A stretch of 64,000 nucleotides of DNA from Laspinema olomoucense D3b (GTDB lineage: Bacteria; Cyanobacteriota; Cyanobacteriia; Cyanobacteriales; Laspinemataceae): NCBI RefSeq assembly GCF_025370785.1, contig NZ_JAMXFA010000004.1:86796-150795 (forward strand), read 5' to 3'. How positions within the stretch are numbered: position 1 is the stretch's first letter; each line of letters opens with the position of its first letter. The notes beneath the pieces were generated by a model that was not told where the DNA came from, ran no database searches, and saw only the letters and a list, made by a program, of their open reading frames with translations. A program made the translations under genes and the position numbers. Positions 10,636 to 19,754 of this stretch are shown in pieces.

Positions 10636-10932
10636 TTATAAATACCCTAATAAATCAGCAAAACTAAAAAAGCTGACTGCTAATAACAAAATTGCCGTCA
10701 ATTGGGGCAGCCTAAAGGTCGGAGAAGGGGCGATCGCACCGCGTACTAAACAGGAACAGGACGATCCGACCGCATAACTCAAACTCAGGACCAAATAAGG
10801 CCAGTCCAGAGTCACCCCCCAAAAGCCCAGTAAAACAATGGCTGCCGAAAGCATCACCAGTTCGAGAAACAGGGGAGGATTGTGGTGAATATAATTAATC
10901 AGGGTATCCCCCCAAAATTGCCAACGTCCCAT
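10636..10932 (-). CDS. Small hypothetical membrane protein
   Basis: 98 residues with about three hydrophobic segments: LFLELVMLSAAIVLLGFWGV, YLVLSLSYAVGSSCSCLV and LTAILLLAVSFFSFADLLGYL. No catalytic motif is visible and I do not recognise the family. ATG at 10932 is unambiguous. Codon use and the absence of a better frame on either strand support a real gene. The neighbours are unrelated, so no function is proposed. Confidence 0.6.
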   Translation of the reverse strand: MGRWQFWGDTLINYIHHNPPLFLELVMLSAAIVLLGFWGVTLDWPYLVLSLSYAVGSSCSCLVRGAIAPSPTFRLPQLTAILLLAVSFFSFADLLGYL

Positions 10933-11092
10933 TGAGATTAAAAATTTAAGACCTTGTTTTTTATCTTAATCTAAGATTAACCGGCAATTAACCCAGGGAC
11001 CCGCCCCCTGGGGATAGAGGATGTCAGCCCCATGTCTATTCCCAAAGGAATACTCCCCCCTGAACCCGTGACTTTGGTGAGGAAGCGGGCAA

Positions 11093-11746
11093 TTATTGGC
11101 CGGATAAGTAGGCGATCGCCTCAGACATTTCCACCTGGGGAAACGCCTCGTAAAACCGGCTGACACTCATAAAGGGATCGGGAGTTGCCAACACCACCAG
11201 GCGATCGCACCACCGATTCATCTCTTCCACCAACTCCGCAGGGGCCACAGGCACACAGATCCAAATTTGGGCTAGATTTCGCTGTCGTAACGCCTGTACC
11301 GCCACCGCCATTGTCATCCCCGTAGCAATCCCATCATCCACAACCAGGGCCAAAGCTCCCGTCGGATCCACTTGGGGACAAGCTGATGCCATCTGACTCA
11401 AGTGCCCTTGAGCTTTCGCTTGAGCCTCCTGTTGAGCGATTTGTCGCACGCGATGCCGTAACAAACGTTGTCTCCCCCAAAGAACCTCTCCATCCGCCGT
11501 TACCGCACCCAGAGCCAATTCTGGGTTCTCTGGACGCGTAATCTTTTTAGCCACAATAATATCCAAAGGACAACCCAACCGCTGCGCCAGAGGGGCGGCG
11601 ATCGGCAATCCCCCACGCGGCAAGGCATACACAATCGGTTTAATCCGCCTCAAGTCTGGATCGATTTCAGCCAGTTGTCGAATCACCGCATCAGCCAGTT
11701 GTTCTCCCGCATCAGCGCGATCGCGAAATAATGGGGCAGGTATCAT
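11093..11746 (-). CDS. Phosphoribosyltransferase-like protein
   Basis: A 217-residue type I PRTase fold. The PRPP-binding loop is ALVVDDGIATGMTM (near 125), and the N-terminal strand IVYALPRGGLPIAAPLAQRL plus LDIIVAKKI form the usual core. The family includes many stand-alone cyanobacterial and actinobacterial PRTases of unknown substrate, some fused to hydrolases; here there is only the PRTase. An in-frame ATG exists at 11764, but a strong GGAGG sits five bases before ATG at 11746 (MIPAPLFRDRA), which decides the start. It is isolated on the minus strand. Confidence 0.8.
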   Translation of the reverse strand: MIPAPLFRDRADAGEQLADAVIRQLAEIDPDLRRIKPIVYALPRGGLPIAAPLAQRLGCPLDIIVAKKITRPENPELALGAVTADGEVLWGRQRLLRHRVRQIAQQEAQAKAQGHLSQMASACPQVDPTGALALVVDDGIATGMTMAVAVQALRQRNLAQIWICVPVAPAELVEEMNRWCDRLVVLATPDPFMSVSRFYEAFPQVEMSEAIAYLSGQ

Positions 11747-12027
11747 CGTACCCTCCAGCCACATAGCACTTCAGTTGCCTCTATGATGGCTGATTTTTTC
11801 TTAACCTGATGCGTAATGGGCCACTTTATTCCCTTTTCTGTTAGCCTAAAATTAGCCCAAACCGGCTTAAACTTGGGTTTAAATCATTTCAACCCCTGAT
11901 ATAATTTACCTCTCTACCTTCAATCTCTAAACCTCTAATACCCCGGAAGAATTTTCAAATTAACCAAGGATTTTAAGCCTTTTGGAACCCGTAGACCCTT
12001 TAAAAATAACCAAAATAAGGATACAAA

Positions 12028-12729
12028 ATGACCGACAAAAACCAGCTTAATCTATTTGATATCACCCCTTTTGATGAACCCCCCAACCCCCCATCCTTTA
12101 ATCCCAAACTGATTCCAACCCGGGCCGATATTCCCATTCCTCCAGGTACTTATACCAGCGTTGATGAACTGTCCATTCCCTGTAACCAATGCCACCGCTG
12201 CGGATTAGGCGCGAACCGTACCCATGCTGTTATTGGCCGAGGAAATCCCCAGGCACCGATTATGATTATTGGAGAAGCCCCGGGTCAAACCGAAGATGAA
12301 ACTGGATTACCCTTTGTCGGCAAAAGCGGAGAGTTATTAGAAAAAATCCTCGCCTCCGTCAAACTGTCCACGGAAAAAGACGTTTACATCTGCAATGTCA
12401 ATAAATGCCGTCCCCCCGGAAATCGCACCCCCACTCCCGACGAAATGGAAGCCTGTAAACCGTATCTTTTAGAACAAATTCGGCTAGTCAATCCCTCCAT
12501 TATTTTATTAACCGGAGCAACAGCAGTGAAAGGCTTACTCAAGGAAAAACGAGGAATTACTAAAATTCGGGGTCAATGGTTTGAATGGGAAGGAAAACTC
12601 TGTATGCCCATCTTTCATCCCGCCTATCTCCTGCGCAATCCGTCCCGAGAAAAAGGTTCACCTAAATGGTTGATGTGGCAGGATATCCAAACGGTGAGTG
12701 CCAAATTAGAAGAACTTGGACTGAAATAG
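12028..12729 (+). CDS. Uracil-DNA glycosylase, family 4 (iron-sulfur)
   Basis: A 233-residue DNA-repair enzyme that removes uracil from DNA. The N-terminal cysteine pair CNQCHRCGLG (~52-60) and CNVNKCRPPGNRTP (~130) fit the four cysteines that bind the [4Fe-4S] cluster in family 4 UDGs. The active-site motif 1 is GEAPGQTEDETGLPFVG (~90) and motif 2 is HPAYLLRNPS (~197). A ~45-residue leader with many prolines precedes the domain. ATG at 12028 has AAGGA about eight bases upstream. The convergent gene ends 17 bases after the stop. Confidence 0.93.
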   Translation: MTDKNQLNLFDITPFDEPPNPPSFNPKLIPTRADIPIPPGTYTSVDELSIPCNQCHRCGLGANRTHAVIGRGNPQAPIMIIGEAPGQTEDETGLPFVGKSGELLEKILASVKLSTEKDVYICNVNKCRPPGNRTPTPDEMEACKPYLLEQIRLVNPSIILLTGATAVKGLLKEKRGITKIRGQWFEWEGKLCMPIFHPAYLLRNPSREKGSPKWLMWQDIQTVSAKLEELGLK

Positions 12730-12746
12730 TCCGGGGACTAAAAAAC

Positions 12747-13793
12747 CTAACCCCTGTACCGGCAATCTCGTAACCATAAACGGACCGCTTGAGCCATTTC
12801 GCTATCACTACTATCTCGCGGAGGAGTGGGGATTGCCCCTTCTGGATAGGCGGTGCGAGAAAACATTTGATTCACGCGCCACCCTTCATCAGTTTGGGAT
12901 AAAAATAACCAATGATATTGCTGATATTCGACAGATTGAGTGGCGGTATAATGACGTTCTAAAGTGGTAAAAAAGACTTGGGCGATCGCCGGGTCAGATC
13001 CTGAGATTTCTAAATCTCCAGGCAACCGAGAAACTGGAGGATGATTCACCCCTGGTCCTTGAGGCAACGGTTGAAATTCTGGACGACCCGCGAGAATCAC
13101 GAACCGAGGCACATAATCTTGGCTACTTCGTTGAATCGTGCGATTGACATAACCGGGTAAATCAGGCAGCAATTGACTCATTAATAAGTCTAAATCTGCC
13201 GGACAAACCCCTCGAACCCTAGGTGTAGAGGGAGAAACTTGGGCGATCGCCTCCGGTATCCCTGCCCTAACCCCCACTGGGAAGAGAGATCCCACCCAAA
13301 AGCACAGCAGAATCCTGGCAATTCTCTGAAGAGACCCCCCCAACCCCCCCTTGGTAAGGGGGGGCTTCTTAGAAATCCAAGTTTCCGGTCCCCTCCCCTT
13401 GGCAAGGGGAGGGTTAGGGTGGGGTCCCTCTTGGTCCTGGAGAAGAACCCCCCCCAACCCCCCCTTGGTAAGGGGGGGCTTCTTAGAAATCCGGGTTTCC
13501 GGTCCCCTCCCCTTAGCAAGGTCCGGGTTAGGGTGGGGTCCCTCTTGGTCCTGGAGAAGAGACCCCCCCAACCCCCCCTTGGTAAGGGGGGGCTTTTGAG
13601 AAATCCGGGTTTCCGGTCCCCTCCCCTTAGCAAGGTCCGGGTTAGGGTGGGGTCCCTCTTGGGCGATCGGAAGAACCCCCCCCAACCCCCCCTTGGTAAG
13701 GGGGGGCTTTTGAGAAATCCGGGTTTCCGGTCCCCTCCCCTTAGCAAGGGGAGGGTTAGGGTGGGGTCCCTCTTGGTCCCAATCCTGCATCAT
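12747..13793 (-). CDS. Hypothetical secreted protein with repeat-derived N-terminal extension
   Basis: The 348-codon frame opens with ATG at 13793, overlapping the pyrF stop (ATGA-type), so translational coupling is possible. Residues ~9-152 are not normal protein: they are an in-frame array of almost four 38-residue units ([25 protein letters not shown]), encoded by a repeat of 114-bp period. Downstream comes what looks like the ancestral protein: a signal-peptide-like segment ([15 protein letters not shown]...EAIAQ) and a ~160-residue domain with [35 protein letters not shown] and [20 protein letters not shown] do not recognise this domain. An in-frame TTG at 13343, preceded by a G-rich Shine-Dalgarno-like tract within the repeat, would give 198 residues with the signal peptide at the N-terminus. 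Which start is used is unresolved. Confidence 0.65.
   Translation of the reverse strand: MMQDWDQEGPHPNPPLAKGRGPETRISQKPPLTKGGLGGVLPIAQEGPHPNPDLAKGRGPETRISQKPPLTKGGLGGSLLQDQEGPHPNPDLAKGRGPETRISKKPPLTKGGLGGVLLQDQEGPHPNPPLAKGRGPETWISKKPPLTKGGLGGSLQRIARILLCFWVGSLFPVGVRAGIPEAIAQVSPSTPRVRGVCPADLDLLMSQLLPDLPGYVNRTIQRSSQDYVPRFVILAGRPEFQPLPQGPGVNHPPVSRLPGDLEISGSDPAIAQVFFTTLERHYTATQSVEYQQYHWLFLSQTDEGWRVNQMFSRTAYPEGAIPTPPRDSSDSEMAQAVRLWLRDCRYRG
13335..13776. repeat. Tandem array of 114-bp G/C-rich palindromic repeats
   Basis: The marker TTGGTAAGGG recurs at 13351, 13465, 13579 and 13693, an exact 114-bp period, giving nearly four units. Each unit contains a C-run, TTGGTAAG, and a G-run (a hairpin), then CCGGTCCCCTCCCCTT and a GGGTTAGGGTGGGGTCCC segment. 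The period equals 38 codons and several frames on both strands stay open. A single diverged relative lies at 32765-32800, so this is a dispersed family that has been amplified here. Confidence 0.95.
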
Positions 13794-14494
13794 CCCTCTA
13801 TCTCTTCACAAATCCGCTGAAATGCTGCCCCCGGGTCCTCCGAGGCGGTGATGGGTCGCCCGATGACCAAATAATCAGCCCCAGCTTTAATCGCCTCCCC
13901 AGGAGTCATAGCGCGGCGTTGATCTCCCGCTTCTGACCAAGCTGGACGAACTCCGGGACAGACTAACAGAAACTCCGAACCACAAACCGATCGCAATTGG
14001 GCCGCTTCATGAGGAGAACAAACCGCCCCAGGCAAGCCACTTTCTTTGGCGAGTAAAGCCATCTGTAAGGCATATTCGGGCAACTCGACGGGAATTTTGA
14101 GGTCAAAGGCTAAATCCCGGGAATTGAGACTGGTTAAGAGGGTAATGGCGATGAGTTTAGGCGCTTGCTCTCCAGCGGTTTCTACTAATGCGGTTTGAGC
14201 ATCTTTGAGCGCCCTACGCCCACAGGTGGCGTGAATAGTCAGCAAATCGACCTGATACTGGGCAGCAGACCGACAGGCCCCGGCCACGGTGTTGGGGATA
14301 TCGTGAAATTTCAGGTCAAGAAAAATCCGTTTTTGACGAGTTTTAAGTTCAGAGAGAATGCTGGGACCGGAACTGACAAAGAGTTCTAGTCCCACTTTCC
14401 AGAACGAGACCTCGGGTAGGGCATCAATTAGGGTGAGGGCCTCGGCCTGAGTAGGGACATCCAGAGGAACGATAATGCGATCGCAAACAGACAT
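13790..14494 (-). CDS. pyrF: Orotidine 5'-phosphate decarboxylase
   Basis: The 234-residue enzyme catalyses the last step of UMP synthesis, OMP to [17 protein letters not shown] (~60-73) contains the Asp-Lys-x-x-Asp catalytic array. The N-terminal [18 protein letters not shown] strand and the C-terminal phosphate-binding [17 protein letters not shown] complete the TIM barrel. Length is typical. ATG at 14494 follows the tyrS stop by 26 bases and the stop overlaps the start of the next gene, so tyrS, pyrF and the repeat-containing gene probably form one transcript. Confidence 0.97.
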   Translation of the reverse strand: MSVCDRIIVPLDVPTQAEALTLIDALPEVSFWKVGLELFVSSGPSILSELKTRQKRIFLDLKFHDIPNTVAGACRSAAQYQVDLLTIHATCGRRALKDAQTALVETAGEQAPKLIAITLLTSLNSRDLAFDLKIPVELPEYALQMALLAKESGLPGAVCSPHEAAQLRSVCGSEFLLVCPGVRPAWSEAGDQRRAMTPGEAIKAGADYLVIGRPITASEDPGAAFQRICEEIEG

Positions 14495-14520
14495 AATTAC
14501 AGGGAAGAGGGGGATAAAGG

Positions 14521-15879
14521 TTAGGACTGGACTAGGCGCACAAATTTCTTTTTACCGACTTGTAAAACCTTATGATTCAGGTCGGCAATGGATTCAAAGG
14601 AGAGATTTTCATCAGCAATGCGATCGCCATCCAAACGCACTGCCCCCCCTTTAATCTGGCGACGTGCATCCGAACTACTGGCGCATAACCCAGTCAGATT
14701 GAGGATATAAAACAGTTTGGCAGGAAATTCCACCCCTGCTAAGGAGAATTCTGGGACCGCTTCCGCTTGGGTCGCATCCCCTTGCACCAGGGTTTCTGCT
14801 GCACGTCGTGCCTCCCTTGCCGCCTCTTCCCCATGTTGATGCGCCACTACGGTGGTTGCTAGTAATTTTTGGCGATCGCGCGGGTTTTCCGGTAACTCCT
14901 CCAATGCTAAGGGCGTTAACAGTTCAAAATATTCCTCAATCAGGGAGTCGGGAATCTTCTCCAACTTGGAATACATGGATAAAGGGTCTTCCGCTAAACC
15001 CACATAATTATTCAGGGATTTAGACATCTTCTGGGTGCCATCGGTCCCCAGCAAAATCGGCATGAGGAGGCCAAACTGAGGCACTTGTCCGAAATAGCGC
15101 TGTAAATCCCTTCCTACGGCGATATTAAACTTTTGGTCGGTACCGCCGAGTTCCACATCGGACTGAACCGCTACCGAATCATACCCTTGCATCAGGGGAT
15201 AGAGAAACTCATGGAGGTAGATGGGGTTGCCTTTCTCATAGCGATCGGCAAATCCCTCTTTCGCCAACATTTGTCCCACCGTCATCGTGGTTAAGAGTTC
15301 CTGAATTTGGGCTAAATTCAGCTTGGACAACCACTCGGAGTTGTAGCGAATCTCTAGACGTCCGGGGGTATCAAAATCTAAAATAGAACGAACTTGGTCG
15401 AGATAGGTTTGGGCATTGCGTTCGACATCTTCGGGCGTGAGTTGGCGACGGACTTCTGATTTGCCCGTGGGGTCACCTATCTGGGCAGTAAAGTCCCCAA
15501 TAATCAAAACTGCCGTATGACCCGCATCTTGAAACGCGCGCATTTTTCGCACGGGAATGCTGTGACCCAGATGGATATCGGCACCTGTAGGGTCGATGCC
15601 TAACTTAACCCGTAAGGGGCCCTCTGCACGGTGCAGACGGGCAACCAAGGACTCATTGGGGTCCTGGGATTCGGGTTGATTTGGAAAAATTTCGCTGACA
15701 CCACGGTGCAGCCAAGCTAAACTTTGATTCAAGGGTTTTAATCGAATTGTGCCAGGTTGTACAAATGCGTCAGTGGGTTGGAGACTTACAAGTTTACCTA
15801 AAAAAGCAGGTAAGCCTTGTGCTGCGAGATCTTCAACCGAACTGGGCCAGGGGTTAGCGGGTAAACCATAACCCTGCAC
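14521..15879 (-). CDS. tyrS: Tyrosyl-tRNA synthetase
   Basis: Class I aminoacyl-tRNA synthetase charging tRNA-Tyr. The HIGH-like motif is [13 protein letters not shown], the KMSKS loop is [14 protein letters not shown], and the C-terminus has an S4-type RNA-binding domain ([23 protein letters not shown] split around 410). With GTG at 15879 the protein has 452 residues, about 50 more than is usual; the extra segment is proline- and leucine-rich and precedes the typical cyanobacterial beginning [20 protein letters not shown] at 15732 would give the canonical ~403-residue form, but neither start has a good Shine-Dalgarno sequence. The function is certain, the start is not. Confidence 0.93.
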   Translation of the reverse strand: MQGYGLPANPWPSSVEDLAAQGLPAFLGKLVSLQPTDAFVQPGTIRLKPLNQSLAWLHRGVSEIFPNQPESQDPNESLVARLHRAEGPLRVKLGIDPTGADIHLGHSIPVRKMRAFQDAGHTAVLIIGDFTAQIGDPTGKSEVRRQLTPEDVERNAQTYLDQVRSILDFDTPGRLEIRYNSEWLSKLNLAQIQELLTTMTVGQMLAKEGFADRYEKGNPIYLHEFLYPLMQGYDSVAVQSDVELGGTDQKFNIAVGRDLQRYFGQVPQFGLLMPILLGTDGTQKMSKSLNNYVGLAEDPLSMYSKLEKIPDSLIEEYFELLTPLALEELPENPRDRQKLLATTVVAHQHGEEAAREARRAAETLVQGDATQAEAVPEFSLAGVEFPAKLFYILNLTGLCASSSDARRQIKGGAVRLDGDRIADENLSFESIADLNHKVLQVGKKKFVRLVQS

Positions 15880-16275
15880 CCATCATAAATAACTTTGGTC
15901 CCTTATCCTGGGGTGCTTGACGTAATTATGGGTTTACGCTTTGAAGACTACTATGAATTGCCAAACTTAGTGAGTTAGGGTGGGTTAGACTGGGGAGAAA
16001 AAACAGTCCAGTCCCACCCAGCGAGCCGAGATTGCGATCGCGCCGTCCGGATTATTGGATGAGGAACTTGTCGATCTGACTTAGGGAAGCAAGCGGTGGG
16101 CGTTGCGGCAGGATTGGACTAGGGATGATAAACTGCATCGATGAGATAGCTGACACCATTTGTTCTGCGATCGCGCTAAAATTGCTCCCAAATGACTTGA
16201 CCTCACCTGTATCCCCAGTTGCCCGGTCCGCCTTTCATCCTATAGAGCTTTGATTAGAGAGGAAGTAAAATCGCC
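15880..16275. other. Intergenic region with an imperfect palindrome
   Basis: About 395 bases between tyrS (-) and the PBP gene (+), so both promoters should be here. An inverted repeat pairs GGGTGGGttaGACTGG (15978-15993) with CCAGTCCCACCC (16008-16019) except for a three-base bulge. No RNA gene was recognised. Confidence 0.5.
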
Positions 16276-18201
16276 GTGTCTACTAACACGATTAGACAAA
16301 ATCCCCCTGGAGACTCCGCACCAATTTTCAGTTTTTTTCAGGGCGTCAGCAAAGTCACCGCAGGAACTCTGCTCGGAATGACCATGTTGCTCAGTTCAGT
16401 CGTGGCTGGTGGACTGGTCGGCTTGGCCTTGAGCTTCCGCAACCTTCCGGACGTCCGAGTTTTACGCACTTATGTTCCCACAGAAACGACTTACATTTAC
16501 GATATTAAGGGGACACTTTTAACCCGGATTCATGATGAAGCCAACCGGGAAGTCGTTCCTTTAGATAATATTTCCCCCAACTTAAAACGAGCAGTTCTAG
16601 CCATTGAAGACAGCCACTTTTACTTCCACCACGGAATTAACCCCGGTGGGGTGATGCGGGCCTTGGTCGCCAACCTAGAGCAGGGGGAGACCGTCGAAGG
16701 TGGCTCGACCCTGACGATGCAGTTGGTTAAAAACCTCTTTTTGTCCCCAAATCGCTCCTTTAGCCGCAAATCGGCTGAGGCGGTTCTGGCGATTCGCATG
16801 GAGCAAATTCTCGAAAAAAACGAGATTTTAGAACTTTATCTGAATCAGGTGTATTGGGGACATAACTTATACGGGATTGAAACCGCTGCCCAAAGCTATT
16901 TTAATAAGCCCTCCTCGGAGTTGACCCTAGCCGAGTCGGCGATGCTGGCAGGGATCATCCAGGCCCCGGAAGAATACAGCCCCTTTGTGAACTATCCCCT
17001 GGCTAAAGAACGGCAGGCGTTGGTACTGGGCCGAATGCGGGACCTGAAGTGGATTACGGCAGAAGAGGAAGCAGAAGCGCGTAAGCAACCGCTATTGATC
17101 GGACGAGTGACCTCGTTCGGTCAAAGTAATCTGCCCTATGTCACGGATGCGGTGATTCAAGAGTTGACTCGCCGTTTCGGTCGGGATGCAGTCCTCAAGG
17201 GGGGGATGCGGGTTCAAACCACGATTGATATGAATTTCCAACGGATGGCCGAACAAACGGTCCGGCGTTGGCATGAGCAGCTATATTATCAAGGACTTTT
17301 CTATAGTCGCACCAATGGTCAAGTCGCTCTAGTGGCTGTGGATCCGCGCACGCACTTCGTTAAAGCAATGGTGGGGGGTGTGGATTTTCAAAACAGTCAA
17401 TATAACCGAGCGATTCAGGCACGACGGCAAACGGGTTCGGCGTTTAAGCCGTTTGTTTATTATGCGGCCTTTGCTTCGGGTATGTATGGCCCGGACTCGA
17501 TTGTTCAGGATAGCCCGGTGAGCTATCGGGACGGGGATGGGTATTACTCACCCCAAAACTATGGCGGCGGTTTTTCTGGGGCGGTGTCGATTCGCAAGGC
17601 ATTGGAAGTCTCCTTGAACATTCCGGCGATTAAACTGGGCCAAGCGGTGGGTTTAAATAAAGTGATTGAAATTTGTCGATCGCTGGGTATTACGAGTCCG
17701 ATGGAACCTGTGATTTCTATGCCGTTAGGGGCGATCGATATGACGCCGATGGAAATGGCTGGTGCTTTTGCTACTTTTGCCAGCAACGGTTGGCATTCGG
17801 ATCCGACTTTTATTGTCCAAGTGACGGACAGTACAGGAAATATCTTGCTGGACAATACCCCGAAACCCAAATTGGTTCTCGATCCTTGGTCAGTTGCTTC
17901 CCTAACGAATGTCCTGCAAGGGGTGATTAGCCAGGGAACGGCAACAAGTGCCCGCATAGGCCGTCCAGCGGCTGGGAAGACGGGAACGACTTCTTCTCAA
18001 CGGGATATCTGGTTTGTGGGTTATGTGCCTCAGTTGTCTGCGGCGGTATGGGTGGGCAATGATGATAACCGACCTTTGGCGTCGGGGGCTACGGGTGGCG
18101 GTTTTGTTGCCCCCATTTGGCGAGATTTCATGCATCAGGCGATGCAAGGGACGCCGGTGGAAGATTTCCCCTCTCCAGGGGAATTTGACCCCCCGCAGTA
18201 A
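16276..18201 (+). CDS. Class A penicillin-binding protein (transglycosylase/transpeptidase)
   Basis: A 641-residue bifunctional peptidoglycan synthase. A membrane anchor lies at ~30-55 (GTLLGMTMLLSSVVAGGLVG). The GT51 glycosyltransferase follows, with IEDSHFYFHHGINPGGVMRA, EGGSTLTMQLVKNLFL and ILELYLNQVYWG. The transpeptidase domain has the SxxK motif in TGSAFKPFVYY, the SxN in VSLNIPAIKLG, and KTG in AGKTGTTSSQRDIWFVGY. GTG at 16276 is the start, with GAGGAAG upstream. It builds glycan strands and crosslinks them in the periplasm. The domain order and length fit PBP1A-like proteins; which of several cyanobacterial class A paralogues it is cannot be told. Confidence 0.96.
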   Translation: MSTNTIRQNPPGDSAPIFSFFQGVSKVTAGTLLGMTMLLSSVVAGGLVGLALSFRNLPDVRVLRTYVPTETTYIYDIKGTLLTRIHDEANREVVPLDNISPNLKRAVLAIEDSHFYFHHGINPGGVMRALVANLEQGETVEGGSTLTMQLVKNLFLSPNRSFSRKSAEAVLAIRMEQILEKNEILELYLNQVYWGHNLYGIETAAQSYFNKPSSELTLAESAMLAGIIQAPEEYSPFVNYPLAKERQALVLGRMRDLKWITAEEEAEARKQPLLIGRVTSFGQSNLPYVTDAVIQELTRRFGRDAVLKGGMRVQTTIDMNFQRMAEQTVRRWHEQLYYQGLFYSRTNGQVALVAVDPRTHFVKAMVGGVDFQNSQYNRAIQARRQTGSAFKPFVYYAAFASGMYGPDSIVQDSPVSYRDGDGYYSPQNYGGGFSGAVSIRKALEVSLNIPAIKLGQAVGLNKVIEICRSLGITSPMEPVISMPLGAIDMTPMEMAGAFATFASNGWHSDPTFIVQVTDSTGNILLDNTPKPKLVLDPWSVASLTNVLQGVISQGTATSARIGRPAAGKTGTTSSQRDIWFVGYVPQLSAAVWVGNDDNRPLASGATGGGFVAPIWRDFMHQAMQGTPVEDFPSPGEFDPPQ

Positions 18202-18320
18202 TTGGGTTGGGTGGGGGAGATGGGGGAGATGGGGAGGATGGGGATGATGTTCAACGTCACGACAGCAAGTCGTTTCCATCACCCCTATCACCCCGACTTC
18301 CCCCATTTCCATTTTTAAAA
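18195..18320. repeat. G-rich nonamer-like tandem repeat plus partial TTCAACGTCACGAC palindrome
   Basis: After the PBP stop comes a purine run of GGGGGAGAT-type units (18208-18244). Next is TTCAACGTCACGAC (18250-18263), the left arm of the palindrome seen complete at 52915-52947; here the right arm is preserved only as GTCGT. A second pyrimidine run of CCCC units ends at ~18310. These are dispersed repeats and not coding. Confidence 0.8.
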
Positions 18321-18351
18321 ACGGGATAGGGGTTAAAACCCGGGTTTTTTT
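18317..18351 (+). terminator. Possible terminator after the PBP gene
   Basis: AAAAACGGG (18317-18325) can pair imperfectly with CCCGGGTTTTT (18339-18349), followed by further T residues, in the only non-repetitive stretch downstream of the PBP gene. The pairing has a two-base bulge, so the call is tentative. Confidence 0.4.
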
Positions 18352-18503
18352 ACAAAATCTGTAGCAATCCGCAGAAAAGAAAGGGCCAGAAACGGAGTTT
18401 TTGGCCTAACCAATCCAGTGGGACGCTCATGTCCCGTTTGCCTAGTTGCAAAAGTGTCCCTGGGCAATCTGTATATGGACTCTATTGACGGGATGGGGAG
18501 CTT

Positions 18504-18827
18504 TTAAGTCTCTTGTTCTAATTGCTTTTTCATGCGTTCTAGGGTTTGGTGCATCTGTTGAAACATCTGCTGCGGTGTCATGCCAAATTGACCCAGTTGG
18601 GTCTTAAGCTGTTCAACGGTCATTTGAGCCATGAAGTCTTCGGAGAGTTCAAAGCGTTTCATAAAGATGCTGTACCGATCCATCATGGCTTCCATGCGAT
18701 CGATATAGAGCTTTTTCCCTTCTCTGTCAAATTTTCCGTAATTGCTGCCAAGTTGGATCAAAGCTCGATAATCTTCAAAGAGCTCTTTGGCTTCTTGCTG
18801 AACGATTTCAGAATCAAAAAAACCCAT
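18504..18827 (-). CDS. DUF1825 family protein
   Basis: 107 residues, predicted all alpha-helical and rich in Met and Gln, beginning MGFFDSEIVQQEAKELFEDY and ending with the helix MFQQMHQTLERMKKQLEQ. This matches the conserved cyanobacterial and plastid-lineage DUF1825 family, whose biochemical role is not established to my knowledge. There is no signal peptide or membrane segment, so it should be cytoplasmic. ATG at 18827 is unambiguous. Confidence 0.88.
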   Translation of the reverse strand: MGFFDSEIVQQEAKELFEDYRALIQLGSNYGKFDREGKKLYIDRMEAMMDRYSIFMKRFELSEDFMAQMTVEQLKTQLGQFGMTPQQMFQQMHQTLERMKKQLEQET

Positions 18828-18964
18828 TGTTTTCCCAGTTTCTCTTATACTCGTTTCCCCGTTCGGTGGGAATTCCCACCCTTATCTTCTTATTTTAGTG
18901 CAGTGGTGGAAAATGGTTTTAGTCCAAAATAGATTTCTCCGGGGTTTTTGAGGGAAATGGGCTG

Positions 18965-19546
18965 TTAATTGTCGAGGAAACCGATCCGATTAACTGGCCA
19001 AAATCGCGCGACTGCTCGTCCAATGATGTTGCTTTTCGGTAAAAAACCCCAAACATGGGAATCATTACTGTTATTACGGTTATCTCCCATGACAAATACG
19101 GTGTCGTTGGGGACTTGTTGGGGACCCCACTCATAGTCGGGGGGTTCGGCGATGTACTCTTCTTGTAGGGGTTCGTCATTGAGGTAGAGTTGGCCGTTGT
19201 GAATGCGGACCAACTGACCTTCGGTGGCTATGACTCGTTTGATAAAGGCTTGGTTTTTGCTGTAACCGTACTGTTGAAGGGCTGCTGGCGGGTCGAAGAC
19301 GATGATATCTCCGGTGGTGGGCGATCGCCAGTGATAGGACAGTTTTTCAACGACGATGCGATCGCCGACTTCTAGGGTCGGAACCATTGAGACGGAGGGA
19401 ATAAATCTCGGTTCGGCGACGAAAGCTCGAATCCCGAGGGCTAAAATCAAGGCGATCGCCAAGATTTGTACGTTGTCTCGCCACTGCTTCCACCCGTTTG
19501 ATTCAATGGGGGCTGTTGTTTTTAATTCCGTTTTCTCAGAGGTCAT
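18965..19546 (-). CDS. lepB: Signal peptidase I
   Basis: A 193-residue membrane-anchored serine protease that removes Sec and Tat signal peptides. A single transmembrane helix (VQILAIALILALGIRAFVAE) is followed by the catalytic serine box IPSVSMVPTLEVGD, the lysine box FIKRVIATEGQLV and the signature GDNRNNSNDSHVWGFLP. The frame stays open 40 codons further upstream, but that part is basic, has no homology that I can see, and ATG at 19546 with a purine-rich GGGAACTGGAG upstream gives the usual beginning. Cyanobacteria often have two copies; which one this is (LepB1 or LepB2) is not determinable. Confidence 0.95.
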   Translation of the reverse strand: MTSEKTELKTTAPIESNGWKQWRDNVQILAIALILALGIRAFVAEPRFIPSVSMVPTLEVGDRIVVEKLSYHWRSPTTGDIIVFDPPAALQQYGYSKNQAFIKRVIATEGQLVRIHNGQLYLNDEPLQEEYIAEPPDYEWGPQQVPNDTVFVMGDNRNNSNDSHVWGFLPKSNIIGRAVARFWPVNRIGFLDN

Positions 19547-19754
19547 CTCCAGTTCCCTTCTCCCATGAGGCCAGATCTGCCCGCTTTGCTTCTGGCATCG
19601 CTTCCAGATCCGCAGGCATCTCGATGTTTGCTTGTGTCTTTTTATCTTACAACGTCCCTGTCCCACATCTGGTCTGGGACTTAACCGTGACAGGTTCTGG
19701 ATTCGCGGAGGGTTTGATTCCTCCCTCCGACTCTTGATTAAGGGGTACAGGGAT

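Noticed and set aside
13190-13820. Open frames on the plus strand and in other minus frames through the repeat array
   Set aside because: The repeat unit lacks stop codons in several frames because of its G/C runs; only the minus frame that continues into the signal peptide and domain is credible.
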